In this document: piece after piece, positions 19,911-31,891 of the stretch | Layout of the letters: every line of letters begins with the position of its first letter | Position numbering within the stretch: the first letter of the stretch is position 1 | Assembly (NCBI GenBank): GCA_035048495.1 | Contig: CM068545.1 | Location: forward strand, 23,036,741-23,100,740 | DNA from: Euptelea pleiosperma | Lineage: Eukaryota; Streptophyta; Magnoliopsida; Ranunculales; Eupteleaceae | DNA length: 64,000 bases | Direction: 5' to 3' | Notes under the pieces: model-generated | The model's database searches: none | The model's input: only the letters and a program-made list of their open reading frames with translations | Told to the model about the DNA's origin: nothing | Made by a program: the position numbers and the translations under genes

Positions 19911-21431
19911 TGTGCTAATTATAGTCCATGTTTGATTAGTAAGAACAAAAGCAATAAATCTATATCTTATACCTGTTTTTAAAAAGGATGCCAGACTAAA
20001 AGGATATGGATGGTTCACATAATTGGATCTGACCCCCTTCATATCATGGTCTAGATGGGTCACTGCTTACTGCACCAGAACCTAAAAAATAACAACATTC
20101 GATTAATCATTTGATTGTAATGATCCTCAGAGTTATGGTGTTCATTTTTTATGTGATTTTGGATATAAGAGCTCAACCATTGGTTGAATTGCTAGCAGGT
20201 TTAAAAATAACAGCTCAACCATCTCAGTCCTGATGTGATTGTTAATCAGCTTTAAAAACTCAAACTCAAATCCAAATAATCAGGTTCAGATATGTTGGGT
20301 AATTGTATACGCATTCGTGCCGCTACTGAATTCCTATGACAAATGATTAGGCTCTAGATAAGAATGTGTAACATAATGCTAAAATCATCGTTGTCCTGAG
20401 GTGATGGAACCTTATCATTCTCTTGTTGTTAAAAAAATGTTTCTTGTGGTTCAGCCCTTATGTCTACCATGAAATAATAGCCTACATAATGATAACCAGT
20501 AGTTGAAAGAGAATAATCAGATCTACCAAAAAAAGAATAATTATGATTTGAAGTTTTCTTTTCTTCACTGGGGTTAAGAGGTGACTGAGAAAGAGAATCT
20601 CCTTGAAAGATGCATATGTTGATGGCTAAAGCCACTAAACAAACCAAGCAGATAAAAAGTTTCTAGTTGCATTAGAACATTACAAATTTTTTCGAAGTAT
20701 GCAGATTGGTTTCGAAGTCAAGTCACGTAGGATTCGCTTCCTATGCGAGTCATCCAAATCTGTAGACATGGCAACGTGGTTGTCAATCTGGTATTGATTA
20801 GTGTTTGGCTTCTATAGCTAGAGATTTACTCATAAGGTGTGTTTGGTTGCACCTAACTCAGCCAATTAATTTAACCAACGTAGCAACAAACAAAGTGATG
20901 TAGTTTTCGGGGAATACGATTTCCCCATAATCTGGGCTGTGCGTCTTTCTGAGTCATCTGCATAGGCACTCCCATGAATCCCTCTAAACCAAGCAAGAAA
21001 TAGCCTTATATCGGCTAAAACTAATTTGCGCATGAGTTACAGTCATAGGATTACTTTGAATTGTCCAGGGATTTCAGGAAATGCTGATTTTCAGTACTAA
21101 CAATCCAGAACTCTGACGCGTATATGAACTTCTATTAATATTACCAGAAACCCAATACAAATTACAAACTTCTAGTAATCATGGTTAGTGTTATACAAAG
21201 ACTCTTAGAGTTTAATTACAAAACTTGATTCCAAATCCAATGCAAAGTTACTAACGCATCCCCAAGCTGGTTCATCTTATTAGAAGAAAACTTCATTCTC
21301 CAATGCCAATACTTCCTTGGTCTCATTAAATCTAAGAAATCCAAACTCTCATATTTGAGAAAGAAAACTGAAGGAAGGAGGTTTATAAGAATACCATGTT
21401 AGTTAATATTAAGTCCTCTGTCCATAACTTT
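19911..21431. other. Intergenic, no gene seen
   Basis: Mostly unique-looking sequence downstream of the cytochrome b561 stop codon (its 3' UTR would fall in the last few hundred bases). GGTGTGTTTGGTTGC at about 20837 resembles a MITE end, but no partner was found. Confidence 0.4.
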
Positions 21432-24384
21432 TCAAGAAGGCAAAGTCAACTCCTTCTGGTTCTCCCTTGGAAAGTTTACTTGATTGGTGGGTGTGACTGT
21501 TTCATTCCCTAAGATCACTCCTTGTTTCTGCAGATAGTCCCATTTGTCTTGGAAGAGATAGAGAAAAGCAATGAAACAAACCTCAACAGTGAAAAGTAGG
21601 GTCCAAAGCGTTACACTTCTAGATGTCTTTGTATGATAGGCTTGTAATCCAGTATAAATGTTGATGATTCCCAATAGGGATACTCCAGTTCCCATCATCC
21701 AGTGCACAAAAAACCACATACTTCTTCCTTTAGTCCCTCTGTAGAGAAAAAGGAAAAAAAAAAATTCAAAAACTTCAGCCAACATAGACCTCAAGACTCT
21801 CTCTTTTTCTCCCACAAGGAAACACATAATATCAGATCATGAAGTCAGAACTGTTGGTGAAACAATTCAGCTCCTTTTTGTATAAAGAAAGTCATTCTAG
21901 ACTGGTTATAGGGGGGCTAGAGCTTTCGGGATAGAAACTCTAAGCTGTTGTGCTCGGTCGTCCCTATCCTGGAGTCACTTTGCTTCACTCTCCACAACTC
22001 TTAACTATAGATAGTTTGGGCTTCTCGAGCAATTTGGCCTAGTTGGACAGTTAATCAAATTAATACAGCCCATACAAGGCTAATTCAATGTTTTTTCCTG
22101 AAATTTCAATGAATTTTAGAAAATTAAGAGAAACCACGGCCGTAAAACTCCTGACTTGAGTAGTCGATTTGATGACTAGGACGAGTCACAAACTTTAGTA
22201 GATGTAAGAAAAACTAATACATTAGAAAAACAAAAGATAAGCGAAAGAAAGTTTGTGCTTATACTTCCTACTTCGAAAAAATTGGCAAGTCAGTAACTTG
22301 ATTAAGTTGCTGAGTCATGCAAAAAAATGCGGGAAAACCAGTCGGAATTTGGTTATTTTTCAATCCTGTCTACTCAAATGACTTTTTGATTCACTAGGCC
22401 TGGAAAATGGAAACCCACAAGGTTTTCCAACTTTTAGGAAATCAGATGATTTACCTTTGAGGTCTGTATAAACCAATCAATGCTTGCACCCATATGATGC
22501 AATAAAGGACCAGCCCGATCCTTTGATGGTCATTATTGAACGCGTTTTCAAAGTTCTTGATGGACATTATTGCTCCAACTGTAGCAAGGAGAACTGAAAG
22601 TATCTGTAAAATGAAAAAATACTCATTTCAGTACATAAAAAAATGGAAATATGGCCACTAGTAGCACACAATCAAACCATTAAAATTTCGAAAGCCCCAA
22701 ATGCCTCAAAAACATTTTGGACAAGTGATAAAATCCCAGTGTAATGTATGCTACTTACAATTTGTGGCATGTTTTATAGGAAATTATTCACCTCAAACTT
22801 GGGTAGAAAATGAATAAATCATAACCATCTAATGGTGAAAATCCATCAGTTTCAGGACCATAATAAAACTAAAATTTTACCGACTAGTAATGGTTAGTTA
22901 AACTGAAAAAGTTGATCAGACCGATCGAGTAGAAATAATTACAAAAACAACAATATCATTGTAGCTTATCCGATAATTTGTTTAGTGTAATGCCAGGACA
23001 ACCATAAGCTATGTTACCCATATATGGCAGGACAGGGGATCGATATGTTATGGATACCGCATTTACGCTTAAAGTTGAAATACCCAATATGAATATGGCA
23101 CCCATTTTGAAGTATCCGGGTATCATAGCCCTAAAGTCTAGGGACCTTTTTGATAAAGTAGAAAACAGTTGAAAAAAAAACACAAGGATTTTCACTTTTC
23201 ATTTCTTTCCTTCACTTTAATCATGGAAAACTATGGTAACTGGATCTTCAAATCCCCATGGGCCATACATATCCACTTGACACACTAGTATATGGATATG
23301 GGATCCATGTCAGATATAGCAAAGCCATACTCATACTATTTTATATAAAAGTGGTAAAAACATTAATTAAATTAGAACAAAAGAAAAATAATAGGAACAT
23401 TTTTAATACTAAAGATCATTTTAATATCATCTACTTGTTACCATTTCCCTACGCCCTGAGATTTGGGGTTCGAGCAAGTCCGACACCTAAACCCATATCC
23501 ATACCCATGCCCATACCCGACAAATACCTTTTCTTGCTATTCAAGTATATGTTTATGATGATCTCAGTAACCAACTTAAAGGGAAAAAGGTTACTTGGGC
23601 CTTAATTAGCTATTGGCAAACTATGGGCGAAATAAACTATTTCTAAACCAGCAAACACTTTTCTTCATTCTCATTAAAAGTTAAAAAATGGGTATCAAAA
23701 TCTAACAGAGTTCAAGCCTTGAATGATTACTTTTTGTGACTCTGAAGGATCACTTTCGGTCGTTAAAAAAATAAAAGTAAAAATTGATGAACGCGTTTTT
23801 AGTTTTCGATAATGTAAAGACATGGATATATAGAGGAACAGAGATGAGCTCACCTGTAAAATGATATGGAAATAGAAGAGAACCTTAAGCCTTCTCCCAC
23901 ATTGCACTCTATTGGACATTCTAATTATAAGTATCCCAACAGGCATTAAGAATCCTATTGATGCCCAAAGGAGAAACCCATGGAGAGTAATTTCAAATAA
24001 ATGTCGATGGCTCAACTGTAAATACAACCATAAACAGTTAAATTCAGTAGCTATTAGTCACACACATAAGTTGCTAAATTTGCCAAATTAAGCAATATTT
24101 ATTCATGTTCAACAAAAGTGGTAACACAATTAATACTTTAATAGCATGAAGGGATATAATTTCTCCCATATTACTTCTAAATATACAAAAAGAAGAAGAA
24201 AAAAAGAAGAAGAAGAAGAAGAAAAAAAATGAAGTACCTTCTGAATATGGTGTTTGTTGCTCCTGTGAGTGTGATTGGTAACTGGTTTTGTTGGTTCATG
24301 AGATGAGTGCACAAGTGGAAGAATAACAAGAACAACAAAACTTGCAGAAAGTATGAGAGATAATAGCTTCTGAAAAACTTGCAT
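21432..24384 (-). CDS. Cytochrome b561-domain membrane protein (254 aa), At2g30890/At4g18260-like
   Basis: Four exons, read downwards: 24384-24238, 24015-23854, 22603-22455, 21738-21432 (147, 162, 149 and 307 nt; 255 codons; all GT-AG; one split Arg codon). Residues 1 to about 26 form a signal peptide (MQVFQKLLSLILSASFVVLV). A short His-rich stretch and the b561 transmembrane core follow, with the four expected haem-ligand histidines: H61 (TLHGFLLW), H99 (FYFHIILQ), H129 (NNDHQRIGL) and H165 (FFVHWMMGT). Further family motifs are FLMPVGILIIR, GRRLKVLFY, KGRSMWFF, GIINIYTGL and QDKWDYL. It lacks a DOMON domain; length agrees with the short Arabidopsis members. These are ascorbate-type transmembrane electron carriers; the exact acceptor is unknown. 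I chose ATG 24384 because upstream in-frame codons have no ATG. Introns are 222, 1250 and 716 bp. Confidence 0.92.
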
Positions 24385-24606
24385 TCTCTTTGATCTCCTA
24401 GCAAAACAAGGACAATCCAACCCAACTCCAATTACTAGCCAACTTCTTTTCTGCTGGTGAAGCTTTTAAATTCCACTATAGAGTGATGGATGCAAGGTGT
24501 TAGAGAAATGTGAATAACAGGAAATGTTAATTCACCACCACAACAATTGAGAGACGGACAGCCTCAACTGATGATTTTCTTCAATAAATGAACAGACCCA
24601 TTGATG

Positions 24607-24610
<4 letters not shown>

Positions 24611-24644
<34 letters not shown>
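24611..24644. repeat. (CT)n microsatellite
   Basis: 17 CT units about 230 bp upstream of the b561 ATG (GA on the coding strand), probably promoter or 5' leader. A separate GAA-rich tract lies in intron 1 (24188-24229). Confidence 0.9.
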
Positions 24645-24645
<1 letters not shown>

Positions 24646-26213
24646 AGAACAAAGTTTCAGCATTTAATCTTTCCTTGACACTATAAAGAGAGACCCATTT
24701 GAATATTTTCACTTTGGAAAGCAAGCAGGACCCATTTGAGGTAAATTAGAGAAAATGTCTTCATATCCACTGCTCCACAATCTGCATCTTCTTTCTTGGT
24801 TTTAAGAAGACCAAGTGGGTTCATTTGTGAATTTTATAATAGTTTTGGATTACCAACAGTGGGTCTTGAATGGTGGTTGATCCTATGGTTGGTGAGCAGT
24901 CTTGAATATGATAAGAAGTTGTGGGCATTGTATGAATTTCAACATATATATGGGGTTCACTTTTAAGCTTTTTGTTTTTATGGGAGGGGAATGTGGAGTT
25001 GCAGAGCAGAAGGACAGAGTTTAATTGAGGGAGAGATTTGAAAAAGAATGTAAAGTGGAGGCATAGTGGGGTATGGAAGTAGACACTATCTGCTGCATTT
25101 CCACTACTTTTACTAGTGGGACTTGGGATGGCAGTGCACCATAAGTGTGTCAATGCTTGTGTGTGTGTGAGGGAAGAATGTAGAACTGTATCCTTGATGT
25201 AGATGCCATACGCATGGCACACATGGTCATCAATCCAGACTTTCCAGTTGTAAGATTATCCCTCTGATGGGTCCTAGTCGAAAAAATGTCAGCAGTCAAA
25301 AGATGATGGGCAAATTATTGATCAGATGGTTAGATTTTTTCAATGATAGTGAATTTCCAACTATGGCCGATCCAATAGTCGGGCCTAACTTTTGAGTCCA
25401 TCTTCACAAATAAAGCAATACAGTGTAGGGAAAATATAACTTTTTTTTATCAAACACTTTCTTTTGGATGGTCATGTCATGGATGAATAGTTCAACAACA
25501 TACAGTGTTATTTGCCAACTTTTGAAGTTGAACAAAGCTTGATCTAATCAACTAGAGACTGTTAATTGGTGTGTAGTTGATCATCCACCATTAATTCCAT
25601 CTAAAGATGAAGCAGATCTCCTGCAGCTTTCCCTATCTCCAGATTCCAAATCAAGCCATCGTCGACAATGGGTGATCAATATCAATTGAATGTAACTAAC
25701 ATGCCGATGATCCAAAGGAAATCCATACCATTGACATTGGATCAAAAGTATTTCGCATCGGTGGTAGGACCCATTGTTTAGTCACTGTTGGATCAAAGGC
25801 AAGCATAGATCCATGAAATCGTTTCTCATGAACAAGTGCAGACAGATTGAAAGAATAAAAAGTTGAGAATAGTACATTTCAGAATAATACAAGAGACAGA
25901 TGGACCAAGACAAAGTAGCTCTTGCAACTTTTCGTGATGAAAAATCTTTCAGTGATTCAAGAAAGCTGCCTGTGGTCCCACTGTAATCTAACAATGCACT
26001 TGATTTCTTGAAATTCATGATTATGATTTGGAAAAGAGAGAGAGAAAGAGATGGCTATTGTGTACGCACAGGTTGTCCACCTGTGCATTGATCTGGACCA
26101 CTGGATCAGCTGCCTAGCTCTGGAACATTTGTACTGATCGATCGAGAACTAAAGCTTGAATGGTTATTAATTAATGTTAGCAATGAGCGAACAAATTTTT
26201 ATTGCATGGTTAG
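24645..26213. other. Intergenic upstream of the b561 gene
   Basis: No coding exon or element end recognised. It includes the b561 promoter (minus strand); no TATA box could be assigned with confidence. Confidence 0.4.
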
Positions 26214-26597
26214 TGTTAAGACCCAAACCAATACACCAAAAGCACCTAGGTGATAGAGGTGTGGAAAGTTTAAGTCTTAACCTCTAGGATCGTAACATTC
26301 CACCACTCTTTGAAGGCCAACGTCCCCGGTGGCCTACTCTAAGACGACTTTCATTCCAGTACCCCTATTTTCTCACTTTTTATGAGAGAGCCCCTGGCAT
26401 TTTTTCCGGTACCCCTATTTTCTCTTTTTTGAGTGAGCCTCCAGGTAGCCCTTTCCTCAAGTAGCCCCTCTCATGACTTGAACCCATGACGTGGGGCTAG
26501 ATCTGGTACCAAATGTTAAGACCCAAAGCAATACACCAAAAGCACCTAGGTGATAGACGTATGAAAAGTTTAAGTCTTAACCTCTAGGATAGTAACA
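26214..26597 (-). mobile_element. TRIM (miniature LTR retrotransposon)
   Basis: Two 84-bp direct repeats, 26214-26297 and 26514-26597, both read TGTTAAGACCCAAA...GTAACA and are over 90% alike. On the minus strand the first LTR is followed after two bases by TGGTACCAGA, close to the TGGTATCAGA primer-binding site for initiator tRNA-Met. The other LTR is preceded by the purine tract AAAGAGTGGTGGAA. The flanks are GTTAG and GTTAA (4 of 5). Total 384 bp with no coding region, so a non-autonomous TRIM. Confidence 0.8.
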
Positions 26598-26654
26598 GTT
26601 AATATCATAGTTAGCAATTTGGTGTCCAGCAAAAATTGATATGGGAAAAGTTTT

Positions 26655-26922
26655 AGGGTATTTTGTAACACCCCTCTGAAATTTGAAACCCCCTTACACT
26701 TTCAAACTTTAGGAAAACCCCTCTTGACCTAGTTTAACCATCATTTGACTAATGTTAAAACGTGACATGTTAACGACATGTTATACAAGTCCGTTTTAAC
26801 TTAAATCAACCACTGTTAAACTAGGTCTAGGGGAGTAATCCTAAAGTTTGGAAGTGTAAGGGGGTATTACTATATACTTTCAATTTTCATGGGGGTGTTG
26901 CAAAAATACCCAAAGTTTTTAT
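26655..26922. mobile_element. Fold-back inverted-repeat element
   Basis: The left arm AAGTTTTAGGGTATTTTGTA...AACACCCC and right arm GGGGGTGTTGCAAAAATACCC...AAAGTTTTT are imperfect complements over about 110 bp each, meeting near ACATGTTAACGACATGT. The superfamily is not determined. Confidence 0.65.
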
Positions 26923-27001
26923 AATTCGGGTTTGTCATTGGATAGTTTATCAAAAATTCAACAAAAATGAAGAAAAAAAAAACGCAAAAATAAAAACTTT
27001 A

Positions 27002-27424
27002 GGGGGTGTTTGGATTGCCATTTTTCAAATAATATTTATCTAAAAAAATGACTTTTATGAAAATATATTTTTGAAAATGTGTTATTCTTAAAAAGGTCCT
27101 TTGGATCATCATTAATGCAAAATGTCTTTATCTTCTTTTAGTTGGCCCCACCAATAAAATATCTTTATTTTTTCGTAAGGGGACTTCTACCAAATAATTT
27201 TCTTTGTTTGTTTATGTTCGATGAGCTAGCAAAATTTTAAAGTCTTTTTTTGCTTGAAAAAACAGCTTTCATCTTTTTTTTTTTATAACTTTCCTAAAAA
27301 ATATATTTTTATGGAATAAATATTTTTTTTAAATGGTCATCCAAACAGTCTATTATTTTGGAAAAAATCTTTTTCGTGGAAAAAAATATGTTTCAAGTCT
27401 AAAAATGGCAATCCAAACACCCCC
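27002..27424. mobile_element. PIF/Harbinger-type MITE
   Basis: The terminal repeats are GGGGGTGTTTGGATTGCCAT and ATGGCAATCCAAACACCCCC, flanked by TTA on both sides (26999-27001 and 27425-27427). 423 bp; AT-rich interior with AAATATATTTTT-type inverted text; no coding region. Confidence 0.85.
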
Positions 27425-27427
27425 TTA

Positions 27428-28567
27428 GTCTTATACAATGAATTTTTTGAGCATACATTGATAATTCAAGAATAATTGGGTCAAACCCAAAAATTCGTTT
27501 CTCGAAAAGTTAGTAAAATGCGCTAATAGTTCACGAATACTTAGTCAAATTGCTAATTATGGTTAGGACAGCCTGATAAGCATAAGATGATATCCATTTC
27601 AAAAGTAAATTAACACCCCATTGGATGGTTCGGATTAACGGGTTTTAGCACCAATCGGACGGCTAACAGCTAAAACTATAAAATATTCGAGGTAGGAAAA
27701 TCGCTTTCTGATGGGTCCATGTCATCGTCGCGTAACACATTACCAATAATAACATTTGAGATGTTATGTTGACATTTCACATGCAATTCCAACAGCTATG
27801 ACCACCCTGAAATCATGAGCTTGAATGAACGAACCTACGTATTTCAATCCAGTTGAAATATTATGTTGAAAGAGAGAGATGAGAAGGTGAAAAGTCCTCT
27901 CCTTTTCTTCCCTCCCCTAGAAAAGGAAAACAAAGTTAAAGAAAGCAGAGCAAGAACAACCTCCCTTTAATGAAAATTGACATTCACTAGTCAAAGTGAG
28001 GAATTCTTTTTGAAGAATAATCAAGTGGGTGTTTTAAAAAAATGGTTAGATGCTCCCTAACCACCTCCAATTTGAAAAAAAAAAAGGAGCTATCTTGATT
28101 GCGGGTGTTGAGTCCACTCGATACATTATTCTTGTTTTCTATGTTGATGACATTGTTTTTCACGGACGAAATAGGGTTTGTCTTTGTAATTTACAAGTCC
28201 ACGTCTTCACGAATTGATAGACGGGTGTCGTTTTAATCTCGTTCATCGTTCAAGAATCTGAGCTATGATTAATTTTACGTTGATTGAGCTTCTTGTTCAT
28301 GTTTTTCAATTTGGCATTCATTATAATCACTTTGTTGTTATCTTAAATCACGGATCATAGTTTTGTTACTAAATTAATATGACCCTGTTGTATCGCAAGC
28401 CTTAATTCAATTTTATAAGATAAGAATTTAAATACAAGGAAATTTTTTTGATAGCTCATCAATCGGACGATCTAGATTTATTGGCGTGTGTAGATGGGTA
28501 CTAAGAAGGTTAAGCAAGATAGTGTTCTACACCATATCATAGCCCCAATAATCAGTTGGCATGTAGA
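27428..28567. other. Intergenic, no gene seen
   Basis: Unique-looking text with a short A tract at 28076-28085 and a small stretch near 28113-28160 (VDDIVF-like reading GTTGATGACATTGTTTTT) that could be a scrap of retrotransposon reverse transcriptase; too short to call. Confidence 0.35.
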
Positions 28568-28570
28568 GAC

Positions 28571-28789
28571 CATGGTTCGAAGTCATGAGATCGGAGACTG
28601 GATTAGTGGGTACTAATCCCGATCCGGATTGGTCTGATCCAACACTATCTCGCTCGAGACGACATTAGGTTTCTTCATGGAACAGTGCATCTCGGGCGAG
28701 ACAATCTCGAAATGAAATGGATTGGTGCCTGTCGATCCTGATCCGAATCACCCGATTCAAAATGGGATCGGACGAGAATTCGAACCATG
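28571..28789. mobile_element. hAT-type MITE of the CAAGGTTC family
   Basis: Starts CATGGTTCGAAGTC and ends GAATTCGAACCATG. The interior is built of GATCCGATCC-type inverted repeats and CTCGxxCGAGAC, like the copy at 39423. Flanking 8-mers match only at the first four bases (GTAG), so the boundary rests on the terminal repeats. Confidence 0.65.
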
Positions 28790-28825
28790 GTAGTCTTCTT
28801 CCTTTTGCGGTGGTTTGGGTTCTTT

Positions 28826-28845
28826 GGGGGGGGGGGGGGGGGGGG
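28826..28845. repeat. G20 homopolymer
   Basis: Twenty consecutive G, followed by CAACTGCCCCCCGGGCCC and GGATCCGCCACT, text often seen at the end of decayed plant retroelements. Length may be unreliable because homopolymers are hard to sequence. Confidence 0.8.
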
Positions 28846-28912
28846 CAACTGCCCCCCGGGCCCTTCCTGGATCCGCCACTAATTATAACGGTCCCCTTTA
28901 AACCTTGGATCT

Positions 28913-29185
28913 AACAAGGCGATGACCATACAAAATAAAGATAAGATAGAGAAATCAGCAAACACGCTCACAGAGTTTTACGTGCTTCATCATTAAGGGC
29001 TATGTCCACGGGCGATGATGATTGATATTTAAATTTGGGAATCCTCAAGGATCTAACCGTACAATAGCAATACAAAATAAAGATAAAATAGAGATAATAG
29101 AAAAAACCCAAGAACTCAGATTTTTACTTGTTTCGCCACTAAGGACTACGTCTATGGGCGATGATGATCGAGAGCTTCCATTATG
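28913..29185. repeat. Imperfect tandem duplication of about 135 bp
   Basis: Both copies read CAATACAAAATAAAGATAA/CATACAAAATAAAGATAA, then TTTTACxTGxTTC, CACTAAGG and GGGCGATGATGAT. The TTTACGTGxTTC...GTCCACGGGCG text resembles plant LTR-retrotransposon sequence; which one is unclear. Confidence 0.55.
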
Positions 29186-29337
29186 ATAATAGAATAGAGT
29201 ACAAGAGTGTAATGGCCTGAATTATTTTATTAATTATTGTGGTTAATAATTAATTATTGTAATTAGTTAACTAATGTTATCTTGGATAATATTATAGAGT
29301 CTTGAATTATTATCATAGTTAATAATTATTTCTTGTA

Positions 29338-29755
29338 TCTATATAACAAAACACAGCTGTTATAGGCTTCATATATCTAAGGGCCCATATCAACCCTAAC
29401 ATAAAATAAAATCTAGACGGTTGGATTAATTTAACAGGAAAATTATCTCCCCACTTATACCCCTCTTATCGGCTTCACAAAGGATGGCCGAGATCTTATC
29501 CCCCAAATGGAGTATGGATCTCAACCACTCACACCCAATTTTGAGAAATGCTTTGTAGTGGACTGCCGAGGGCACGGGCCACCCACTATACATCTATATA
29601 ACAAAACAGAGAAGTCACTTATCCCCTCTCTTATCGGCTTCACAAAGGATGGCCGGGATCTTATCACCCCAAATGGATGGTGGATCTAAGCCACTCACAC
29701 CCGATTTTGACAAACGCTCCGTTGGAGAGTGCCGTGGGCATGGGCCACCTACTAG
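29338..29755 (+). mobile_element. Two tandem Helitron-like miniature units
   Basis: The first unit starts TCTATATAACAAAACAC at 29338 (after A); the second starts TCTATATAAC at 29593. Each ends in a GTGCCGTGGGCA-type hairpin then a CCACCCACTA or CCACCTACTAG end. The final CTAG at 29752-29755 is followed by T. The orientation is plus, opposite to the array at 1735. Confidence 0.65.
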
Positions 29756-30210
29756 TTTAATAATAATGCATGGTTGAGTATTATTTATCTTATTTTATTC
29801 ATTGGGCTTTTAAAACTAACTTTAAGATTTTTGGGGCCTAAAAATAATCTAGAATAGAGCCCATATGGTATCCTAGGTCCTTGTGCTCAATTTTGACCAA
29901 ACTGAACCTATTTTATAGATTTTTGATCACCCATATTTAAACACCTTTTAGAAATTTAAAAATTATTTTTTATTTTACAAAAAATTAAAAACTCTCTCTC
30001 TCTCTCTAACCCAAGTTTTTATCGTAGCATCGTTGGTGGGCTCCAATATCTAACCTTCACCAGGCCCGAGTCAATCATGTGTGCCAATACATGCACAAGC
30101 CAGCTGTCTTTCATTTTAAACTTGTCAAACATATTCTCTGTTATGTGTGCCAATCATGACACCCAATTACTTGCCAATAATTCACTGGTATTATATAGAT
30201 TTTCAGATGT
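29756..30210. other. Intergenic, no gene seen
   Basis: AT-rich sequence with a CT tract near 29990-30007; perhaps the 5' side of the Copia relic that follows, but no motif is legible. Confidence 0.35.
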
Positions 30211-30631
30211 GATTGGGCTGGTTGTTTGATTACTCGTTGCTCAATGGGGCTTTAGCACCTATTTGGTTGGGAATTGTATCTCTTGGAGTGCCAAAAATCA
30301 TTCTACCATCACACGATCAATTTTCAAAGCCAAATATCATGCAATGGCATCTATCACTGCAGAGATCACATGGTTCACGTTTCTTTTTCATGATATTGGT
30401 CTTTACCTTGATCAACCGCCAACATTATTTTGTGACAATATTTATGCTCTTCATCTCACCATCAATTTGGTGTTTCATGTTTGCACCAAACACATCGAGA
30501 TTGATTATCATTTTGCGAGCACAAAAGTGGCATTGGGCTCCTTAATCACACGTTTCATTTCCTCCTCTAAATAGGTGGCATACATCTTCACCAAGGCCCT
30601 TCCTCGTCTCAATTTCTTTGATCCAAACTAG
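30211..30631 (+). pseudogene. Ty1/Copia RNase H and polyprotein C-terminus relic
   Basis: Reads DWAGCLITR (from 30211), a frameshift, then NCISWSAKNHSTITRS, TAEITWFTFLFHDIG, PPTLFCDN, TKHIEIDYHF and, after an in-frame TAG near 30572, VAYIFTKALPR...NFFDPN and a stop at 30629-30631. Order and motifs match the Copia RNase H domain and polyprotein end. One frameshift and a premature stop make it inactive; no LTRs were found beside it. Confidence 0.9.
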
Positions 30632-30799
30632 GCCTTTGGTCCACTAATCATCCACCACCTACACGTGATGACATCTGGTTGCCACATGTCCATTTCACAT
30701 AGAACAAAAAATGGCCTACATGCACTACCCTTATTGGCACATAAAGATATGGAGGACCCGAACTCTTAATTTAATGCCAATCTTATAATTGTTAAGCTA

Positions 30800-30822
30800 A
30801 CTCTCTCTCTCTCTCTCTCTCT
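30800..30822. repeat. (CT)n microsatellite
   Basis: About 11 CT units downstream of the Copia relic. Confidence 0.9.
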
Positions 30823-30897
30823 AAAGTTTTATAAGTTTGTTTAGATTTTAAAGTTGTTTCATTATTCATAATATATGGTTGTGACTATAGATTCAAC

Positions 30898-31145
30898 CAT
30901 GGTTTAACACCCGTTATAACGGTAACTGTCTAAGTTGACCAAAAAACGGACTTAACGCTATGAAAATAGTGGCCGTTATAATGTCTGTTATTTGTTATTT
31001 CACTAATGTTCTTTTGAAAAAAATTCAAAAAATAATAAAATAAAATATTTTAGATCATTTTTTACTATGATGTGATATGTTATAATGGACATAACGGTAA
31101 CCATATCTTTCCGTTATAACGTTAATGGTCCAATTTAAATCTTTG
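30898..31145. mobile_element. hAT-type MITE rich in TAACGG
   Basis: Starts CATGGTTTAACACCCG and ends CAATTTAAATCTTTG. Subterminal CCGTTATAACGG motifs match the element at 7762. Flanking 8-mers GATTCAAC and GATTTAAA agree at 6 of 8. Confidence 0.7.
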
Positions 31146-31193
31146 GATTTAAACATGGATGATTGGATCATTATTGTCAATTAAAGAAATATT

Positions 31194-31327
31194 ATATGGT
31201 TGATGCCATTGACCATCGGATTCAAGAGATCCATGGTTCACGAGGCAACAACTTCAAAGGGTAAAATATTTGTTGCCTCGTGGATGGTGGATCTCTTGAA
31301 TCCAACAGTCAACGGCCTCAACCATAT
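31194..31327. repeat. Long near-perfect hairpin
   Basis: The left arm from ATATGGTTGATGCCATTGAC to CACGAGGCAACA is complementary to TGTTGCCTCGTG...GTCAACGGCCTCAACCATAT. The arms are about 58 nt with a 15-20-nt loop. It may be a fold-back MITE or a small-RNA-producing hairpin; the sequence cannot decide. Confidence 0.75.
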
Positions 31328-31891
31328 CACGACTCAAATCACCAATTGCTAACTTATTGGACCTTTTGTATCGGCCCATTTGCACTACATATATACCCCA
31401 TTGGGTTCAACATATTCGACTGAAGCTTGGCCCATTTAGATAATGGGCCTGTAACCTAAGCTAAGTCCAAGAAGTGAATAACGTAAAGCTTCGGCTCAAG
31501 CCCGAACCAATGTAGGCCAGGCCAGGCAACTGCCTACCCACTCATCTTTCTTGGGTTGAAAGGGTGCTAAACCCACAATGTTTAGCAAACTAACGTTGGT
31601 GGACCTACATCAAAAATAGCATGATAGGTGATTTCCTGCCATTGGATTCAAGTGTATTTTCATCATGGGATTGGAAACCACCCATGGGCCTGTTCATGAA
31701 GCCCACAATTTAAAAAAAAATTTGCTCAAACCCAAAGACTAGAAATCAACAATCAGGTGATTATTAACAAGATAGCAATAGTAACCAATAGTTCAGCTCT
31801 TATTATTATTTGAGGCATATCACCACCTCCATGGCCATAATCAGATTCAACTTGTATAATTAAGCAGAAATCCTATATTGATTAACACGAA
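31328..31891. other. Intergenic; decayed Mutator-type MITE text
   Basis: 31605-31770 contains TGGTGGACCTACATCAAAAA, ATGATAGGTGATTTCC and AGAAATCAACAATCAGGTGA, like the interior of the Mutator-type MITE family, but without its ends. Otherwise this is the region 3' of the F-box gene. Confidence 0.45.

Noticed and set aside
24385..24431. Upstream extension of the b561 first exon
   Set aside because: No ATG in frame (TTG only); ATG 24384 begins a normal signal peptide.
28826..28845. G20 run as a G-quadruplex regulatory site
   Set aside because: A single homopolymer next to decayed retroelement text; no nearby gene, and the length may be a sequencing artefact.
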